Numbered from the stretch's first letter, positions 15,145 through 26,372 are shown. The stretch is DNA of 64,000 nucleotides from Granulosicoccus sp. (GCA_023301725.1 JALZUD010000016.1:1-64000); one strand, 5' to 3'. The notes: generated by a model not told the origin, from the sequence alone. Made by a program: numbers and translations.

Positions 15145-15861
15145 ATGCGACCCAGCAATAGAGCGGCTGACGAATTACGCGCCATCAAGCTGACCCGTAA
15201 ATTTACTAAGCATGCTGCAGGATCGGTGCTCATTGAAATGGGAGATACGCACGTTCTGTGCACCGCTAGTGTGGATAATCGCTGCCCACCCTGGCTCAAA
15301 GGTACTGGCAGTGGCTGGGTCACAGCTGAATACGGGATGCTACCTGGCGCCACACACAGCCGAGCGCGGCGTGAGGCTGCAGCAGGCAAGCAGTCCGGTC
15401 GAACGCAAGAGATCCAAAGACTTATTGGTCGCTCACTGCGAGCAGCCGTTGATCTGGACGCATTGGGTGAGCGCACGATTACGCTCGATTGCGATGTTCT
15501 TCAAGCCGATGGTGGTACACGTACAGCATCCATCACAGGTGCTTATGTTGCTCTGTGTGACGCTGTTGAACAGCTCATTGATCAACGCAAAATCAAGAAA
15601 AACCCTCTCCACGGGCAAATAGCAGCAATTTCAGTGGGTATTTTCAAGGGCGAACCTGTTCTCGATCTTGATTATCTCGAAGACTCTGCCGCCGAAACCG
15701 ACATGAACGTGGTGATGAATGAGGCGGGCGGATTCATCGAAATTCAGGGTACTGCTGAGGGACATGCCTTTCGAGAAGATGAGCTTCAGAAAATGCTGGC
15801 ATTGGCTAAACATGGCATAGGTCAGCTAGTGACTGCGCAAAGCGATGCGCTAAATTCCTGA
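15145..15861 (+). CDS. rph: Ribonuclease PH
   Basis: RNase PH trims nucleotides 3' of the CCA end of tRNA precursors using phosphate and forms a hexameric ring. The 238 residues are full length. Visible signatures are [25 protein letters not shown], the phosphate-binding Arg cluster in [10 protein letters not shown] and [13 protein letters not shown], and [21 protein letters not shown]. Many laboratory E. coli strains carry a truncated rph; here it is intact. rdgB follows after 39 bp. Confidence 0.97.
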   Translation: MRPSNRAADELRAIKLTRKFTKHAAGSVLIEMGDTHVLCTASVDNRCPPWLKGTGSGWVTAEYGMLPGATHSRARREAAAGKQSGRTQEIQRLIGRSLRAAVDLDALGERTITLDCDVLQADGGTRTASITGAYVALCDAVEQLIDQRKIKKNPLHGQIAAISVGIFKGEPVLDLDYLEDSAAETDMNVVMNEAGGFIEIQGTAEGHAFREDELQKMLALAKHGIGQLVTAQSDALNS

Positions 15862-15900
15862 CAAACACACCCCTGTGTTGAATCAAAACTAGGACGAACT

Positions 15901-16515
15901 ATGAGCAGAACGACAGTCGTATTCGCCAGTGGCAACGCAGGTAAGGTTAAGGAGTTACACGAACTTCTCACGCCATTGGGTTTTGACGTGCACGAGCAAG
16001 GCAGATACGACATCGTGTCTGTAGACGAAACAGCGAGTACGTTTGTCGAAAATGCCTTGCTCAAGGCCCGCCATGCCACTCGAATATCTGGCTTGCCCGC
16101 TATCGCCGACGACTCCGGTTTAGAAGTAGACTGCTTAAATGGCGCTCCTGGCTTATATTCAGCGCGCCACGCCGAGCTGCACAACGCTGGTAGTGGCGAC
16201 CACGCGAATAACGAACTCTTGTTAAAACAACTCGAGGTGTATGACACGACCAGCCAACGATCTGCTCGCTTCAGAAGTGTCGTCGTCTATTTACGTCACG
16301 AAGCCGACCCATCTCCACTCATTGCACAAGGCAGCTGGGAGGGACACATACTCAAACAGGCCGCAGGAGTCGGTGGCTTCGGCTATGACCCTGTATTTTG
16401 CAATCATGACACCCACACTGCTGCAGCTCTGTTAGACAAGCAAACCAAAAACAGACTCAGCCATAGAGGCAAAGCCGTGGCACAGTTAGTTGAACTGCTC
16501 CGCACGCATTCATGA
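15901..16515 (+). CDS. rdgB: XTP/dITP pyrophosphatase (RdgB/HAM1)
   Basis: The enzyme hydrolyses non-canonical purine triphosphates (ITP, XTP) to monophosphates and keeps them out of DNA and RNA. The 204-residue protein has the SGNAGKVKEL nucleotide-binding start, LPAIADDSGLEVDCLNGAPG, and GGFGYDPVF, all family hallmarks. Its TGA overlaps the hemW ATG by 4 bp, giving an rph-rdgB-hemW operon. Confidence 0.96.
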   Translation: MSRTTVVFASGNAGKVKELHELLTPLGFDVHEQGRYDIVSVDETASTFVENALLKARHATRISGLPAIADDSGLEVDCLNGAPGLYSARHAELHNAGSGDHANNELLLKQLEVYDTTSQRSARFRSVVVYLRHEADPSPLIAQGSWEGHILKQAAGVGGFGYDPVFCNHDTHTAAALLDKQTKNRLSHRGKAVAQLVELLRTHS

Positions 16516-17756
16516 GCGTACGTACTTTTACACAGCTGCCACCGCTGTCGCTCTATATTCATATTCCGTGGTGCATCAAAAAATGCCCCTACTGTGATTT
16601 CAACTCACACGAGGCACGTGACCAGATTCCCGAGATCGCCTATGTGGATGCGCTGCTAGCCGACCTTGCGAACGAAATGCCGCTGGTCTGGGGAAGACAG
16701 TTCACCAGCGTGTTCATAGGCGGTGGCACACCCAGCCTGTTCAGCGCAAAAGCTCTCGATCGCCTACTCAGTGGTGTCCGGGCCTTAACGGCCTTAGCCC
16801 CTAATGCTGAGGTAACGCTTGAGGCCAACCCTGGCACGTTTGAACAAGCAAAATTCAAAGAATATCGCAGCCTGGGTATTAACCGGCTCTCTATTGGCAT
16901 TCAGAGCTTCAACCCTGACATGCTCAAGGCATTAGGCCGTGTTCACTCTGCAGTTGAGGCGTTGAAAGCTGTGGATATTGCGCACAACGCCGGCTTCGAG
17001 CAGATCAATCTGGATATTATGTTCGCCTTGCCAGAGCAAACTGAGGCACAGCTGCGAGCCGACATTAGCTTGGCCATAAAGCAATCAACCACGCATCTCT
17101 CTTTCTATGAGCTAACACTTGAACCGAACACACTGTTTGCACGTTTTCCACCAGTAGTGCCTAGCAACGAGCAACGTGCTGATATGCAAGAGCTGGTAGT
17201 GGAAGAACTGGCAACAGCGGGCTTTGATCGTTACGAGGTGTCAGCGTACGCAAAAAACGCCGCCGGTGCGAAGAATCGATGTGCACACAATGTAAACTAC
17301 TGGCAGTTTGGCGACTACGTGGGCATTGGTTGTGGTGCACATGGCAAAATCAGTTCTGCTGACTCTGGGAGAATAGTTCGCCGTTGCAAGCAAAAACACC
17401 CTGCCAAGTACCTTGAGGCTAGCAGCGCCCAAGAACAACTCGCAGAACAAACAGATATTGAAATGGAAGCGACAGCGCTCGAATTTCTTATGAATGCACT
17501 CCGTTTAAAAGAGGGCTTCGCCATTCCTTTATTTGAGCTACACACTGGTGTGCCACTTGATCGCTGGCAAAAACCGCTAGATCAGGCACTGGAAAAGGGC
17601 CTGATTGAACAAGCCGGACTCAGCTTACGATGTACCAAAGAAGGATTCGATTGGTTAAACGACACGCTTGAACTGTTTCTGCCCGATGCGCGGTTAAGTG
17701 CTGTGAAATCTTATCCGGTCATACCGTTAAAACTTGACGCAACTCGTACCCGTTAG
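16512..17756 (+). CDS. hemW: Heme chaperone HemW, radical SAM family
   Basis: HemW resembles oxygen-independent coproporphyrinogen oxidase but lacks its activity and instead delivers heme, for example to respiratory enzymes. The 414-residue protein has the CxxxCxxC iron-sulfur motif in WCIKKCPYCDF, the GGGTPSLF block, EANPGTF and SIGIQSFNPDMLKALGR. The absence of the extra Cys at position +1 after the motif (F follows) separates it from HemN. The usual C-terminal HemN-type domain is present. It is translationally coupled to rdgB. Confidence 0.93.
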   Translation: MSVRTFTQLPPLSLYIHIPWCIKKCPYCDFNSHEARDQIPEIAYVDALLADLANEMPLVWGRQFTSVFIGGGTPSLFSAKALDRLLSGVRALTALAPNAEVTLEANPGTFEQAKFKEYRSLGINRLSIGIQSFNPDMLKALGRVHSAVEALKAVDIAHNAGFEQINLDIMFALPEQTEAQLRADISLAIKQSTTHLSFYELTLEPNTLFARFPPVVPSNEQRADMQELVVEELATAGFDRYEVSAYAKNAAGAKNRCAHNVNYWQFGDYVGIGCGAHGKISSADSGRIVRRCKQKHPAKYLEASSAQEQLAEQTDIEMEATALEFLMNALRLKEGFAIPLFELHTGVPLDRWQKPLDQALEKGLIEQAGLSLRCTKEGFDWLNDTLELFLPDARLSAVKSYPVIPLKLDATRTR

Positions 17757-17985
17757 CTCTGGCTCTGCAGGAATTCACTAAAAATGCGATGCCCTGCTCA
17801 TTAGCGAAGGAATTCAGACGTTCAGCGCAGAAGAATTACTCCCAATTGTGAAATCCTCACGCACGTCGCCATGACGTCGAAACATCAAATTCAAAAGGAC
17901 TTACGCATTCAGACACTCCCAACGCTTGCAATTTAGCGCTATCGGAACTAGTATCCCTGACCGAATTTATAACTGGGAGATTGCT

Positions 17986-18189
17986 ATGAAACCGGAAATC
18001 CATCCCGAATACAAACAGATCCAAGTCACTTGCAGCTGCGGCACGTCTTTCGAGACAGGCTCAACAGCTAATAAAGATTTGAGTATTGAAGTGTGTTCCT
18101 CTTGCCACCCTTTCTACACAGGCAAGCAAAAAGTCATGGACACCGCAGGTCAGGTCGACAAATTCCGTCGTCGCTACGGCGCCAAGTAG
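17986..18189 (+). CDS. rpmE: 50S ribosomal protein L31, zinc-binding form
   Basis: The ATG at 17986 follows GGGAGA and gives 67 residues, the usual length. Zinc ligands C16, C18, C37 and C40 are all present, so this is the C+ type. Upstream in-frame starts would add an unrelated extension. The gene stands alone with a terminator at 18247-18276. Zinc-dependent swapping with a C- paralog is known in other bacteria, but none is in the window. Confidence 0.96.
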   Translation: MKPEIHPEYKQIQVTCSCGTSFETGSTANKDLSIEVCSSCHPFYTGKQKVMDTAGQVDKFRRRYGAK

Positions 18190-18246
18190 TTCGTATTTGC
18201 CGGTGCACGACACTAGCGTGCACCTGAAAATACAACGGAACGATTC

Positions 18247-18276
18247 AAAAGGGGCGCCCACAGTGGTGCCCTTTTT
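18247..18276 (+). terminator. Rho-independent terminator of rpmE
   Basis: AAAAGGGGCGCC and GGTGCCCTTTTT form a strong stem with one G-U pair around a CACAGT loop and end in five U. It lies about 60 nt downstream of the L31 stop. Confidence 0.8.
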
Positions 18277-18315
18277 GTGTGCGCGGCACAATCAGTATCA
18301 GCAAATCATCGATCA

Positions 18316-18329
18316 CACGCCGCGGCGTG
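18316..18329. repeat. Fourteen-bp perfect palindrome upstream of the exonuclease gene
   Basis: CACGCCGCGGCGTG is perfectly self-complementary. It lies 95 bp before the exonuclease start and could be an operator or chance in GC-rich sequence. Confidence 0.35.
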
Positions 18330-18423
18330 CACTATCGACAAGCGCTCGCGTAACCCCAATCGATGCCACCTGCACAGATCTGAAGATTCTTGCCACTCTT
18401 AAGCACTTGGGCAATAGCCAAAC

Positions 18424-19323
18424 ATGCTATTCCTAGTAGACACCAGCATCTACATCTTCCGAGCATGGCAAAACTTGCCGAGCACGGTTCGCAATCGATT
18501 CGACGAACCAGACAACGCTGTTCAAGGTCTCGCTGAGACACTGTGCGGCATTATTGATAGCTACTGCCCGCAACACATGGTCTGTGCTTTCGATGAATGC
18601 TCACGCCAAGGCATACGTCACCAAATATATCCCGAATACAAGGCGGATCGCCCACCTGCGCCGGAGGATTTAGCGCCTCAGTTCGAACGGTGTAAGCGGC
18701 TGGTTAGCGCACTTGGCATCCCGGGCTACGGCAGTGATCAAACAGAGGCCGACGATGTCATCGGCCAGTTTGCAGATCTTGCCCGTGCACAAGGGCAACA
18801 GATCACCATCGTCTCCGGAGATAAGGACCTCGCTCAGTTCGTTCGCGAGCAGGATCGCTATTGGGATCTGGGCAGGCGCCCCATCGCCACCTACCAGGAA
18901 GTGCACAAGCGATTCAAGGTCCGCCCTGAACAAATGGCTGACTGGCTAGCCTTGTGCGGAGACAAAAGCGACAACATACCTGGCGCCCCCGGAGTGGGTC
19001 CGTCGACTGCGGCCAGGCTACTGAACAAATGGGACAATCTGGACAATTTGATGGCCAATTTGGGAGAGGTGGCTATGATGCGATTTCGTGGTGCGCCTCG
19101 CGTTAGCCGTATTCTTTATGAGCACAAGGAAACCATTTATTTCGCGCGATCTTTAACGGGTCTCATTCGTGATGATCGCCTGCCCGATTCACTTGAAGCC
19201 ATGCTTCGCACACCTAAAAAACGTGAAGAGATACAGCAATCATTGTTCGATCTTGGTTTTACCGAAAGCCTCAGTGAATCCTTGTCAATAAGAGCCGCAG
19301 CAGCAGAAAAACTGGCGTCCTAG
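18424..19323 (+). CDS. 5'-3' exonuclease / flap endonuclease family (Xni-like)
   Basis: The protein resembles the free-standing 5' nuclease domain of DNA polymerase I, with a PIN-like active site (LVDTSIYIFRA, D-rich FDECSRQGIRH, EADDVIG, VSGDKDLAQ) and the helix-three-turn-helix DNA clamp (GDKSDNIPGAPGVGPSTAARLL). At 299 residues it is longer than E. coli Xni and retains more of the acidic metal ligands. It probably acts in RNA primer or flap removal. rluE begins 4 bp after its stop. Confidence 0.9.
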   Translation: MLFLVDTSIYIFRAWQNLPSTVRNRFDEPDNAVQGLAETLCGIIDSYCPQHMVCAFDECSRQGIRHQIYPEYKADRPPAPEDLAPQFERCKRLVSALGIPGYGSDQTEADDVIGQFADLARAQGQQITIVSGDKDLAQFVREQDRYWDLGRRPIATYQEVHKRFKVRPEQMADWLALCGDKSDNIPGAPGVGPSTAARLLNKWDNLDNLMANLGEVAMMRFRGAPRVSRILYEHKETIYFARSLTGLIRDDRLPDSLEAMLRTPKKREEIQQSLFDLGFTESLSESLSIRAAAAEKLAS

Positions 19324-19327
19324 GCTT

Positions 19328-19885
19328 GTGCCTCCCATTTTGATATTTAACAAGCCCTACGGCGTGCTAAGTCAATTCACTGACGCCGACAAACGCAAAA
19401 CGCTTGCGCATTACATCGACGCACCCGGATATTACCCCGCTGGACGTCTGGATAAAGATAGCGAAGGGCTAATGGTGCTGACCAATGACGGCGCGTTACA
19501 ACAGAGAATTAGCAGTCCAAAATTCAAACTGCTAAAGACTTATCTGATAGAGGTTGAAGGCATAGCCGACACCCCCGCAACCGCTAAACTCACCCATGGG
19601 GTATCACTTAAAGATGGGCCAGCGAAAGCAATTTATGCAAAACCTGTTGATCGCCCCGCAGCGTTGTGGCCGCGAGACCCTCCGGTGCGATTCCGTCAGA
19701 GCATTCCAACCAGCTGGGTTGAACTTGGCTTAAAGGAAGGGCGGAATCGGCAAGTCAGGCGGATGAGCGCATCAGTTGGTTTGCCAACATTACGACTGGT
19801 GCGCGTCGCTATTGGCCAGTGTAGCGTTTGGTCTCTGGCACCCGGAGAGCACGCTTTTTTAGAGGCGAGCGAACTGCTCAAATAA
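19328..19885 (+). CDS. rluE: 23S rRNA pseudouridine synthase RluE
   Basis: RluE makes pseudouridine 2457 in 23S rRNA. The 185-residue protein lacks an S4 domain, as in RluE, and shows the catalytic Asp block YPAGRLDKDSEGLMVLTNDG and the ELGLKEGRNRQVRRM motif of the RsuA/RluB/E/F group. It starts with GTG, 4 bp after the exonuclease stop, so they form an operon. RluF-like specificity cannot be excluded. Confidence 0.88.
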   Translation: MPPILIFNKPYGVLSQFTDADKRKTLAHYIDAPGYYPAGRLDKDSEGLMVLTNDGALQQRISSPKFKLLKTYLIEVEGIADTPATAKLTHGVSLKDGPAKAIYAKPVDRPAALWPRDPPVRFRQSIPTSWVELGLKEGRNRQVRRMSASVGLPTLRLVRVAIGQCSVWSLAPGEHAFLEASELLK

Positions 19886-19939
19886 CACCTACTTCCCTTT
19901 GATCAGCTAGCGATTCCAAGTAGGCACAGACAAAATCGC

Positions 19940-20959
19940 TTACGCCATTCGCTCCACAGAGTAGCTGGCTATGCGCACAAGTGCGTCTTTGTAGGGCGAC
20001 TCAGGAAGAGGCTGAAGTGCAGCAACAGCTGCTGTTGCAGACACTTGGGCGCGCTGTAGTGATTTGTCGAGCGCATTTGTGCTTTCAATAATAAGCATGA
20101 GCTCATCGAGCTTCTCTATGCTGGCATCACGAACACACTGCGCGATCATGTCACGTTGTTCGGGCGTCCCATCTCGCATCGCGTAAATCAATGGAAGCGT
20201 TGTTTTGCCCTCGGCGAGGTCATCACCAACGTTTTTTCCGGTGGTTTCACTGTCGCTGCGGTAATCCAGCACATCGTCAGCTATCTGAAATGCCGTGCCC
20301 AGGTGCATGCCATAGCTTGCTAAGCCCTGCCTGATCGCATTTGATTCGCCTGCCAGCACCGCACCCAGCTCTGTAGCCGCCTGAAATAGACGCGCAGTTT
20401 TAGCTTCAATAACCTGCACATACTGTTCTTCTGACAGGTCAGGTTCGCGCACGTTGAGCAATTGCATGACCTCCCCTTCTGCGATTCTGTTGGTCGTGGA
20501 GGCAAGTATGCTCATCACGTCCATGCTTTGCACATCAACCATCATCTCGAATGCACGCGAATATAAGAAATCACCAACCAGCACAGCTGCCTCGTTACCC
20601 CAAACGGCATTAGCCGTGTTTTGACCGCGGCGCAGCTCGGACGCATCGACAACGTCGTCGTGCAGTAGAGTAGCTGTATGAATGAATTCGACGATGGCGG
20701 CAACACTGACCGCGTGCTCAAAAATTGTGGAGTCGCGATCTTTAGAGATACCGCAGGCTCCCGCCGCAAGCAGAACTAATTGTGGCCTTAATCGCTTGCC
20801 GCCACTGCCTATGATGTATGCAGACAGCTGGTTGATAAGGACCACATCCGACGCAAGACGCCGTTTGATGAGCAGGTCAACGCTATCCATACCCGCCTCG
20901 ACCAGTGTCCGGCAGTCATTAATACTTAGGCTTTTTTCAGTTGTGGCGGTTACATTCAT
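19940..20959 (-). CDS. ispB: Octaprenyl diphosphate synthase
   Basis: The enzyme elongates farnesyl diphosphate to the long side chain of ubiquinone and menaquinone. The two aspartate-rich motifs are LLHDDVVDASELRRGQ and FQIADDVLDYRSD, and GSGGKRLRPQLVLL binds the substrate. I chose the start at 20959 because it places GGKR at the usual distance from the N terminus; an in-frame ATG at 20995 is also possible, and neither has a clear Shine-Dalgarno sequence. It is divergent from rplU, as in E. coli. Confidence 0.95.
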   Translation of the reverse strand: MNVTATTEKSLSINDCRTLVEAGMDSVDLLIKRRLASDVVLINQLSAYIIGSGGKRLRPQLVLLAAGACGISKDRDSTIFEHAVSVAAIVEFIHTATLLHDDVVDASELRRGQNTANAVWGNEAAVLVGDFLYSRAFEMMVDVQSMDVMSILASTTNRIAEGEVMQLLNVREPDLSEEQYVQVIEAKTARLFQAATELGAVLAGESNAIRQGLASYGMHLGTAFQIADDVLDYRSDSETTGKNVGDDLAEGKTTLPLIYAMRDGTPEQRDMIAQCVRDASIEKLDELMLIIESTNALDKSLQRAQVSATAAVAALQPLPESPYKDALVRIASYSVERMA

Positions 20960-21079
20960 GATCAGCTGTACGCATGGTGGTTCAGGCAGGTTCATGTATT
21001 CTGAGCCACAGTGGCACCGCCCTTAACAATGTTGTCTCAAGGTTACATAAACTGTTCACACTAAGGATAACACTGGCAG

Positions 21080-21109
21080 TTGACTTATTGAGCAATTGAT
21101 TGATATGCT
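21080..21109 (+). promoter_or_regulatory. Promoter of rplU-rpmA
   Basis: TTGACT (21080-21085) and TATGCT (21104-21109) are 18 bp apart. The predicted leader before rplU is about 125 nt, long enough for leader-based control, though I see no defined structure. Confidence 0.55.
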
Positions 21110-21242
21110 GTTGGGCTTTTCGTGGTTTCGTACCACTCTCGAGCGCTTAAAACATGACATGGTCGTCCACCTGCATGGTCAATAGCGAACAATGTATTCA
21201 GGCAGAGGCTAGTTGCAGCTGTCATTTTCAGGATTATTCTGC

Positions 21243-21557
21243 ATGTACGCGGTAGTCAAAACTGGTAGCAAACAGTTCCGAGTAAGCCAAGGCGATAAAC
21301 TTAAAGTTGAGTCGCTGTCAGTCGAAGCCGGAGAAGAGGTTAGCCTTACCGAAGTGCTCATGCTGGGTAACGGAGAGACTTTCACGGTAGGCGCACCAAC
21401 AATTGCAAATGCTTCAGTGAGTGCAAAAGTTCTATCTCACGGTCGTGGCCCTAAGGTCAAAATTGTTAAATTCCGCCGCCGCAAGCATCATCGCAAGCAG
21501 GCTGGACATCGGCAGAATTTTACTGAGCTTGAAATTACAGCGATCAACGCAGGCTAA
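21243..21557 (+). CDS. rplU: 50S ribosomal protein L21
   Basis: With the ATG at 21243 the protein is 104 residues, beginning [14 protein letters not shown] as in the family; the frame is open further upstream but those residues do not match. The [16 protein letters not shown] block near 80 binds 23S rRNA. It heads the rplU-rpmA-obgE-proB gene order. A 94-bp gap with an 8-bp inverted repeat separates it from rpmA. Confidence 0.97.
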   Translation: MYAVVKTGSKQFRVSQGDKLKVESLSVEAGEEVSLTEVLMLGNGETFTVGAPTIANASVSAKVLSHGRGPKVKIVKFRRRKHHRKQAGHRQNFTELEITAINAG

Positions 21558-21573
21558 GCCAGGCGGTTGATTA

Positions 21574-21604
21574 GCCTAGCCTTCTGATACAGATTCGGCT
21601 AGGC
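21574..21604. repeat. Inverted repeat between rplU and rpmA
   Basis: GCCTAGCC (21574-21581) and GGCTAGGC (21597-21604) flank a 15-nt loop. The same octamer pair appears again at 33490-33536. There is no U-tract, so it may be an mRNA-processing or partial attenuation hairpin rather than a terminator. Confidence 0.55.
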
Positions 21605-21651
21605 GCCAAGATTCTTCACTTTACACAGTATGTTTTAGGTAACCCTTTGTC

Positions 21652-21921
21652 ATGGCACATAAAAAAGCAGGCGGAAGTACTAGGAACGGTCGCGATTCGG
21701 AGTCCAAACGACTCGGTGTCAAGCGATACGGCGGCGAACTCGTTAAGGCAGGCAACATCATTGTCCGCCAGCGCGGCACACGTTTTCACGCTGGCGTGAA
21801 CTCAGGCGTTGGAAAAGACCACACGATATTTGCAAAAACTGACGGCGTTGTAGCTTTCGCTGTTCGCGGCGCTAACAGCCGTAAATTTGTGGATATCGTC
21901 CCAGTCAGCGCGGACGCGTAA
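21652..21921 (+). CDS. rpmA: 50S ribosomal protein L27
   Basis: An 89-residue protein beginning [19 protein letters not shown], whose N-terminal tail reaches the peptidyl transferase centre. It has no Firmicutes-type cleavable extension. [22 protein letters not shown] is the conserved core. It is followed by obgE after 67 bp. Confidence 0.97.
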   Translation: MAHKKAGGSTRNGRDSESKRLGVKRYGGELVKAGNIIVRQRGTRFHAGVNSGVGKDHTIFAKTDGVVAFAVRGANSRKFVDIVPVSADA

Positions 21922-21958
21922 TTTAGCGTCTCTAGTAGTTTCGAAGCCGCTCCGATAG

Positions 21959-23077
<1,119 letters not shown>

Positions 23078-23081
23078 GCTC

Positions 23082-24203
23082 ATGCGCGAACGGCTGAAGA
23101 TTGCTAAGCGCTGGGTTATCAAGGTAGGCAGCTCATTACTCACAGCCGACGGTCGCGGCCTAGATCACGCAATCATCGCGCAATGGACAGCTCAAATAGC
23201 TGCCTTGATTGATGATGATCGACAGGTGGTACTCGTATCTAGCGGCTCAATCGCGGAAGGCGTAGCTCGGTTAAAACTTCCCTGCCGCCCTACTCGCGTA
23301 GATGAACTACAAGCAGCCGCAGCGGTGGGTCAGATGGGCCTGGTGCGAGCTTACGAAGCTGGCTTCGAACGCTTTGGAAAATTAACCGCTCAAGTGCTAC
23401 TCACTCACGATGACCTGGCCGACCGCCGACGCTATCTGAATGCTCGCGGCACCTTGTCAACACTGCTTAGTCATGGCGTGGTGCCCGTGGTCAATGAAAA
23501 CGACACAGTGACCACGGATGAAATCCGACTCGGAGACAACGACACTTTGGGCGCGCAAGTGGCCAACCTCATTGACGCCGATGTATTGGTAATACTGACC
23601 GACCAACACGGTCTTTTCGATCAGGACCCCAGAAACAATCCTGATGCCAAACTGCTAGAACGTGCAAACGCAAGCGATAGTCAAATACTGGCTTTGGCCG
23701 GACCCGCAGGCTCAAGCGTTGGAACGGGTGGCATGCGCACAAAAATACTAGCTGCCGAGCGAGCTGCACAGAACGGCACAACGACGGTCATAGCACACGG
23801 ACGAGAGTCCAATATCCTGTTACGGCTAAGAGATGGAGAGCCTCTTGGCACCATGTTGGTAAGCAATCAAAAGCCTCTAGACGCTCGCAAGCGTTGGCTA
23901 GCAGATCATTTACGGGTCAAAGGCACACTCACTCTGGACACTGGTGCGTGCAATGTGATTCAAGAACGAGGTTCCAGCCTGCTAGCCGTGGGCGTAATAG
24001 ACAGCACGGGCGATTTCTTGCGCGGCGAGTTGGTGGCCTGCGTCGACAGCAATGGGGCCGAGATCGCACGTGGCCTAGCAAACTATACGGCGACTGAGAC
24101 GACTAAAATACGTGGATTGTCGAGCGACCAGTTTCATGAAAAGCTGGGGTACAGCTACGAGCCTGAGCTTGTTCACCGAGACAATATGGTTGTGATGCGG
24201 TGA
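23082..24203 (+). CDS. proB: Glutamate 5-kinase
   Basis: ProB phosphorylates glutamate in the first step of proline synthesis. The 373-residue protein has the amino-acid-kinase domain ([37 protein letters not shown]) and the C-terminal PUA domain from about 280. The block usually written SSGAIA is SSGSIA here, a minor change. It ends the rplU-rpmA-obgE-proB series; proA is not adjacent. Confidence 0.96.
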   Translation: MRERLKIAKRWVIKVGSSLLTADGRGLDHAIIAQWTAQIAALIDDDRQVVLVSSGSIAEGVARLKLPCRPTRVDELQAAAAVGQMGLVRAYEAGFERFGKLTAQVLLTHDDLADRRRYLNARGTLSTLLSHGVVPVVNENDTVTTDEIRLGDNDTLGAQVANLIDADVLVILTDQHGLFDQDPRNNPDAKLLERANASDSQILALAGPAGSSVGTGGMRTKILAAERAAQNGTTTVIAHGRESNILLRLRDGEPLGTMLVSNQKPLDARKRWLADHLRVKGTLTLDTGACNVIQERGSSLLAVGVIDSTGDFLRGELVACVDSNGAEIARGLANYTATETTKIRGLSSDQFHEKLGYSYEPELVHRDNMVVMR

Positions 24204-24396
24204 ATTCTGTATTCACACCAAAAAACGTCTGGCTCGCAAGCCCTACATCTGACGCCACTCAGCCACTTCGTGATCTTGAGCACACCTTTGAGCTATCTAG
24301 CGATGGCTCGAACAGCACCCGTTTTTCTTCGGGCACAAAAACAGTTTGCTACCGAAGCAGCAAACCGAGACACTCTTTCAATCAAGACTTAACAGA

Positions 24397-24417
24397 GGCT
24401 GGCACTGGGTGCCAGCC
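24397..24417 (-). terminator. Hairpin downstream of rpsT
   Basis: GGCTGGCAC and GTGCCAGCC form a perfect 9-bp stem with a 3-nt loop, 7 nt past the S20 stop. The following minus-strand bases TCTGTT are only moderately U-rich. It may also end proB transcription from the other side. Confidence 0.5.
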
Positions 24418-24424
24418 AAACACA

Positions 24425-24688
24425 CTAGGCCAGAGCACGGACCTGGCTGTTAAATCGGCTCTTATATCTAGCTGCCTTGTTCTTGTGAATAAGGCCCTTT
24501 CGCGCCATATGATCAAGAACTGGCACAGCTTCCTTGTAGGCGGCGGCTGCTGCGGTATGGTCTCCACTCGCAATGGCAGCGAAAACTCGCTTAACCATTG
24601 TGCGCATCATGGAACGCTGGCTCGCATTGAGCTGGCGGGATTTTTCTGCTTGGCGAACGCGTTTGCGCGCCTGGGCGGTATTAGCCAC
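24425..24688 (-). CDS. rpsT: 30S ribosomal protein S20
   Basis: The 87-residue basic protein begins [18 protein letters not shown] and is entirely helical by family knowledge; [14 protein letters not shown] near the C terminus is conserved. The ATG has AGAGGA upstream. It is divergent from murJ, the standard gammaproteobacterial order. A long plus-strand frame across it is a shadow. Confidence 0.97.
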   Translation of the reverse strand: MANTAQARKRVRQAEKSRQLNASQRSMMRTMVKRVFAAIASGDHTAAAAAYKEAVPVLDHMARKGLIHKNKAARYKSRFNSQVRALA

Positions 24689-24740
24689 GGACTGTCCTCT
24701 GGAAAATCAAACAATAGGTCGATACTGAATTTAGCCAGCT

Positions 24741-24769
24741 ATTATCTACCCCTACGCGCTTCTAGTCAA
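24741..24769 (-). promoter_or_regulatory. Promoter of rpsT
   Basis: On the minus strand TTGACT (24769-24764) and GATAAT (24746-24741) are spaced by 17 bp, close to the sigma-70 consensus. The -35 lies only 12 bp from the murJ start. Confidence 0.75.
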
Positions 24770-24780
24770 CGTCGCCTAAG

Positions 24781-26334
24781 ATGAAATCGACCACACTAGC
24801 CCGTTCCGGGAGCATTGTCGCCTTTATGACCTTAGTGTCGAGGGTGTTAGGTTTCGTCAGAGATCAGGTTCTGGCCATTGTTTTTGGGGCTGGCGGCACT
24901 ACTGACGTTTTTCTAGTGGCGTTTAAGATCCCTAACTTTCTTCGTAGACTTTTCGCCGAAGGAGCCTTCGCACAGGCCTTCATTCCGGTCTTTACGGAAT
25001 ACAAAGAAACTCGCAGCAGAGCGGCCATGCTTGATCTGGCGGCGCATGTCTCCGGCACATTAGCCGTCGTGCTGTTGGTCGTGTCGACCTTGGGCGTCAT
25101 GCTAAGCCCACTAATCATCATGTTATTCGCCCCTGGCTTTATCGATGAACCTGCTCGATTCGATCTGGCCACTGATATGCTCAGGATCACTTTTCCATAT
25201 TTGTTTTTTGTCAGCCTGGTTGCGTATTCAGGTAGTTTGCTCAATACGTTTGGCAAATTTGGCATTCCCTCATTTACGCCCGTTTTGCTCAATATCTGCA
25301 TGATCCTGGCAGCGGTAGGCTTCAGTGACCGTTTCGATACACCCATTATGGCGCTTGCGTGGGGAGTGTTTGCTGCTGGTTTGGCGCAGCTTCTGCTGCA
25401 ACTGCCTTTTTTGCGACAGATCGGGCTGTTACCTCGACCACGTTGGGGCTGGGGTCACACGGGTGTCAAACGCATACTTAAATTGATGGCGCCCGCCATA
25501 CTTGGCTCTTCGGTGGCTCAAATCAATTTGTTGCTGGATACCGTCATCGCCTCGTTTCTAACCGCCGGCAGCCTGAGTTGGCTGTACTACAGCGATAGAC
25601 TAATGGAGTTCCCACTTGGACTACTGGGGGTCACCTTAGGCACTATCATCCTGCCACGCCTGTCGCGCGAGCATGCTCACAAAAACGGCGATGAGTTTCG
25701 CAAGACACTGGACTGGGCACTACGACTCATTGTTGTTCTCGGCGTACCCGCGGCTATTGGACTCTTGCTTGTATCTGAAGGCCTGCTGATGACGCTTTTC
25801 GGCTACGGTCAATTTACAGAAAACGACGCTCGCATGGCCAGTTACAGCCTGATGGCTTACAGCGCAGGATTACCTGCATTCCTACTGATAAAAATTCTTG
25901 CACCCGCATTTTTTGCCCGGCAAAATACCAAAACACCAGTGAGAATTGGCATCGTCGCATTGATTTCCAACATGGTGTACAACCTCTTATTTGTACTGCC
26001 CATGATATGGCTCGACTTTATAGCGCCACATACTGGCTTGGCATTGGCAAGCTCAATGTCAGCTTGGCAACAAGCTTTCATGCTTTACCGGGAGCTGGCA
26101 AAAGAAGACATTTATCAGCTGTCGACGACGTTACGTATTTTTGCTTTACGGACGGTACCCGGCTTAGTGGTACTGGCAGCACTGCTTGCATTCTTCTCGG
26201 GAACTGACTGGGCTACACTTGACGCAACAGCACGTTTACTGCGCCTGTTGGCTATAATAGCGCTCAGCGTTGCAGCTTATGCAGCCACCTTGCTTGTTTC
26301 TGGCATTCGCCCCCGACACCTGGTTAATCCATAG
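24781..26334 (+). CDS. murJ: Lipid II flippase MurJ
   Basis: MurJ moves lipid II across the inner membrane for peptidoglycan synthesis. The 517-residue protein has about 14 hydrophobic helices. Conserved pieces include MTLVSRVLGFVRDQVLA, the first-loop Arg/Asp charges, and AEGAFAQAFIPVFTEY. The start codon lies next to the rpsT promoter, so murJ probably has a very short leader or is partly leaderless. ribF follows after 38 bp. Confidence 0.96.
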   Translation: MKSTTLARSGSIVAFMTLVSRVLGFVRDQVLAIVFGAGGTTDVFLVAFKIPNFLRRLFAEGAFAQAFIPVFTEYKETRSRAAMLDLAAHVSGTLAVVLLVVSTLGVMLSPLIIMLFAPGFIDEPARFDLATDMLRITFPYLFFVSLVAYSGSLLNTFGKFGIPSFTPVLLNICMILAAVGFSDRFDTPIMALAWGVFAAGLAQLLLQLPFLRQIGLLPRPRWGWGHTGVKRILKLMAPAILGSSVAQINLLLDTVIASFLTAGSLSWLYYSDRLMEFPLGLLGVTLGTIILPRLSREHAHKNGDEFRKTLDWALRLIVVLGVPAAIGLLLVSEGLLMTLFGYGQFTENDARMASYSLMAYSAGLPAFLLIKILAPAFFARQNTKTPVRIGIVALISNMVYNLLFVLPMIWLDFIAPHTGLALASSMSAWQQAFMLYRELAKEDIYQLSTTLRIFALRTVPGLVVLAALLAFFSGTDWATLDATARLLRLLAIIALSVAAYAATLLVSGIRPRHLVNP

Positions 26335-26372
26335 CCCCTCATGCATCGCCTTCACTCAAGCAAGCATTACCC

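Noticed and set aside
24200-24784. 194-codon plus-strand frame
   Set aside because: It covers rpsT on the other strand, which is unmistakable; the frame is a shadow.
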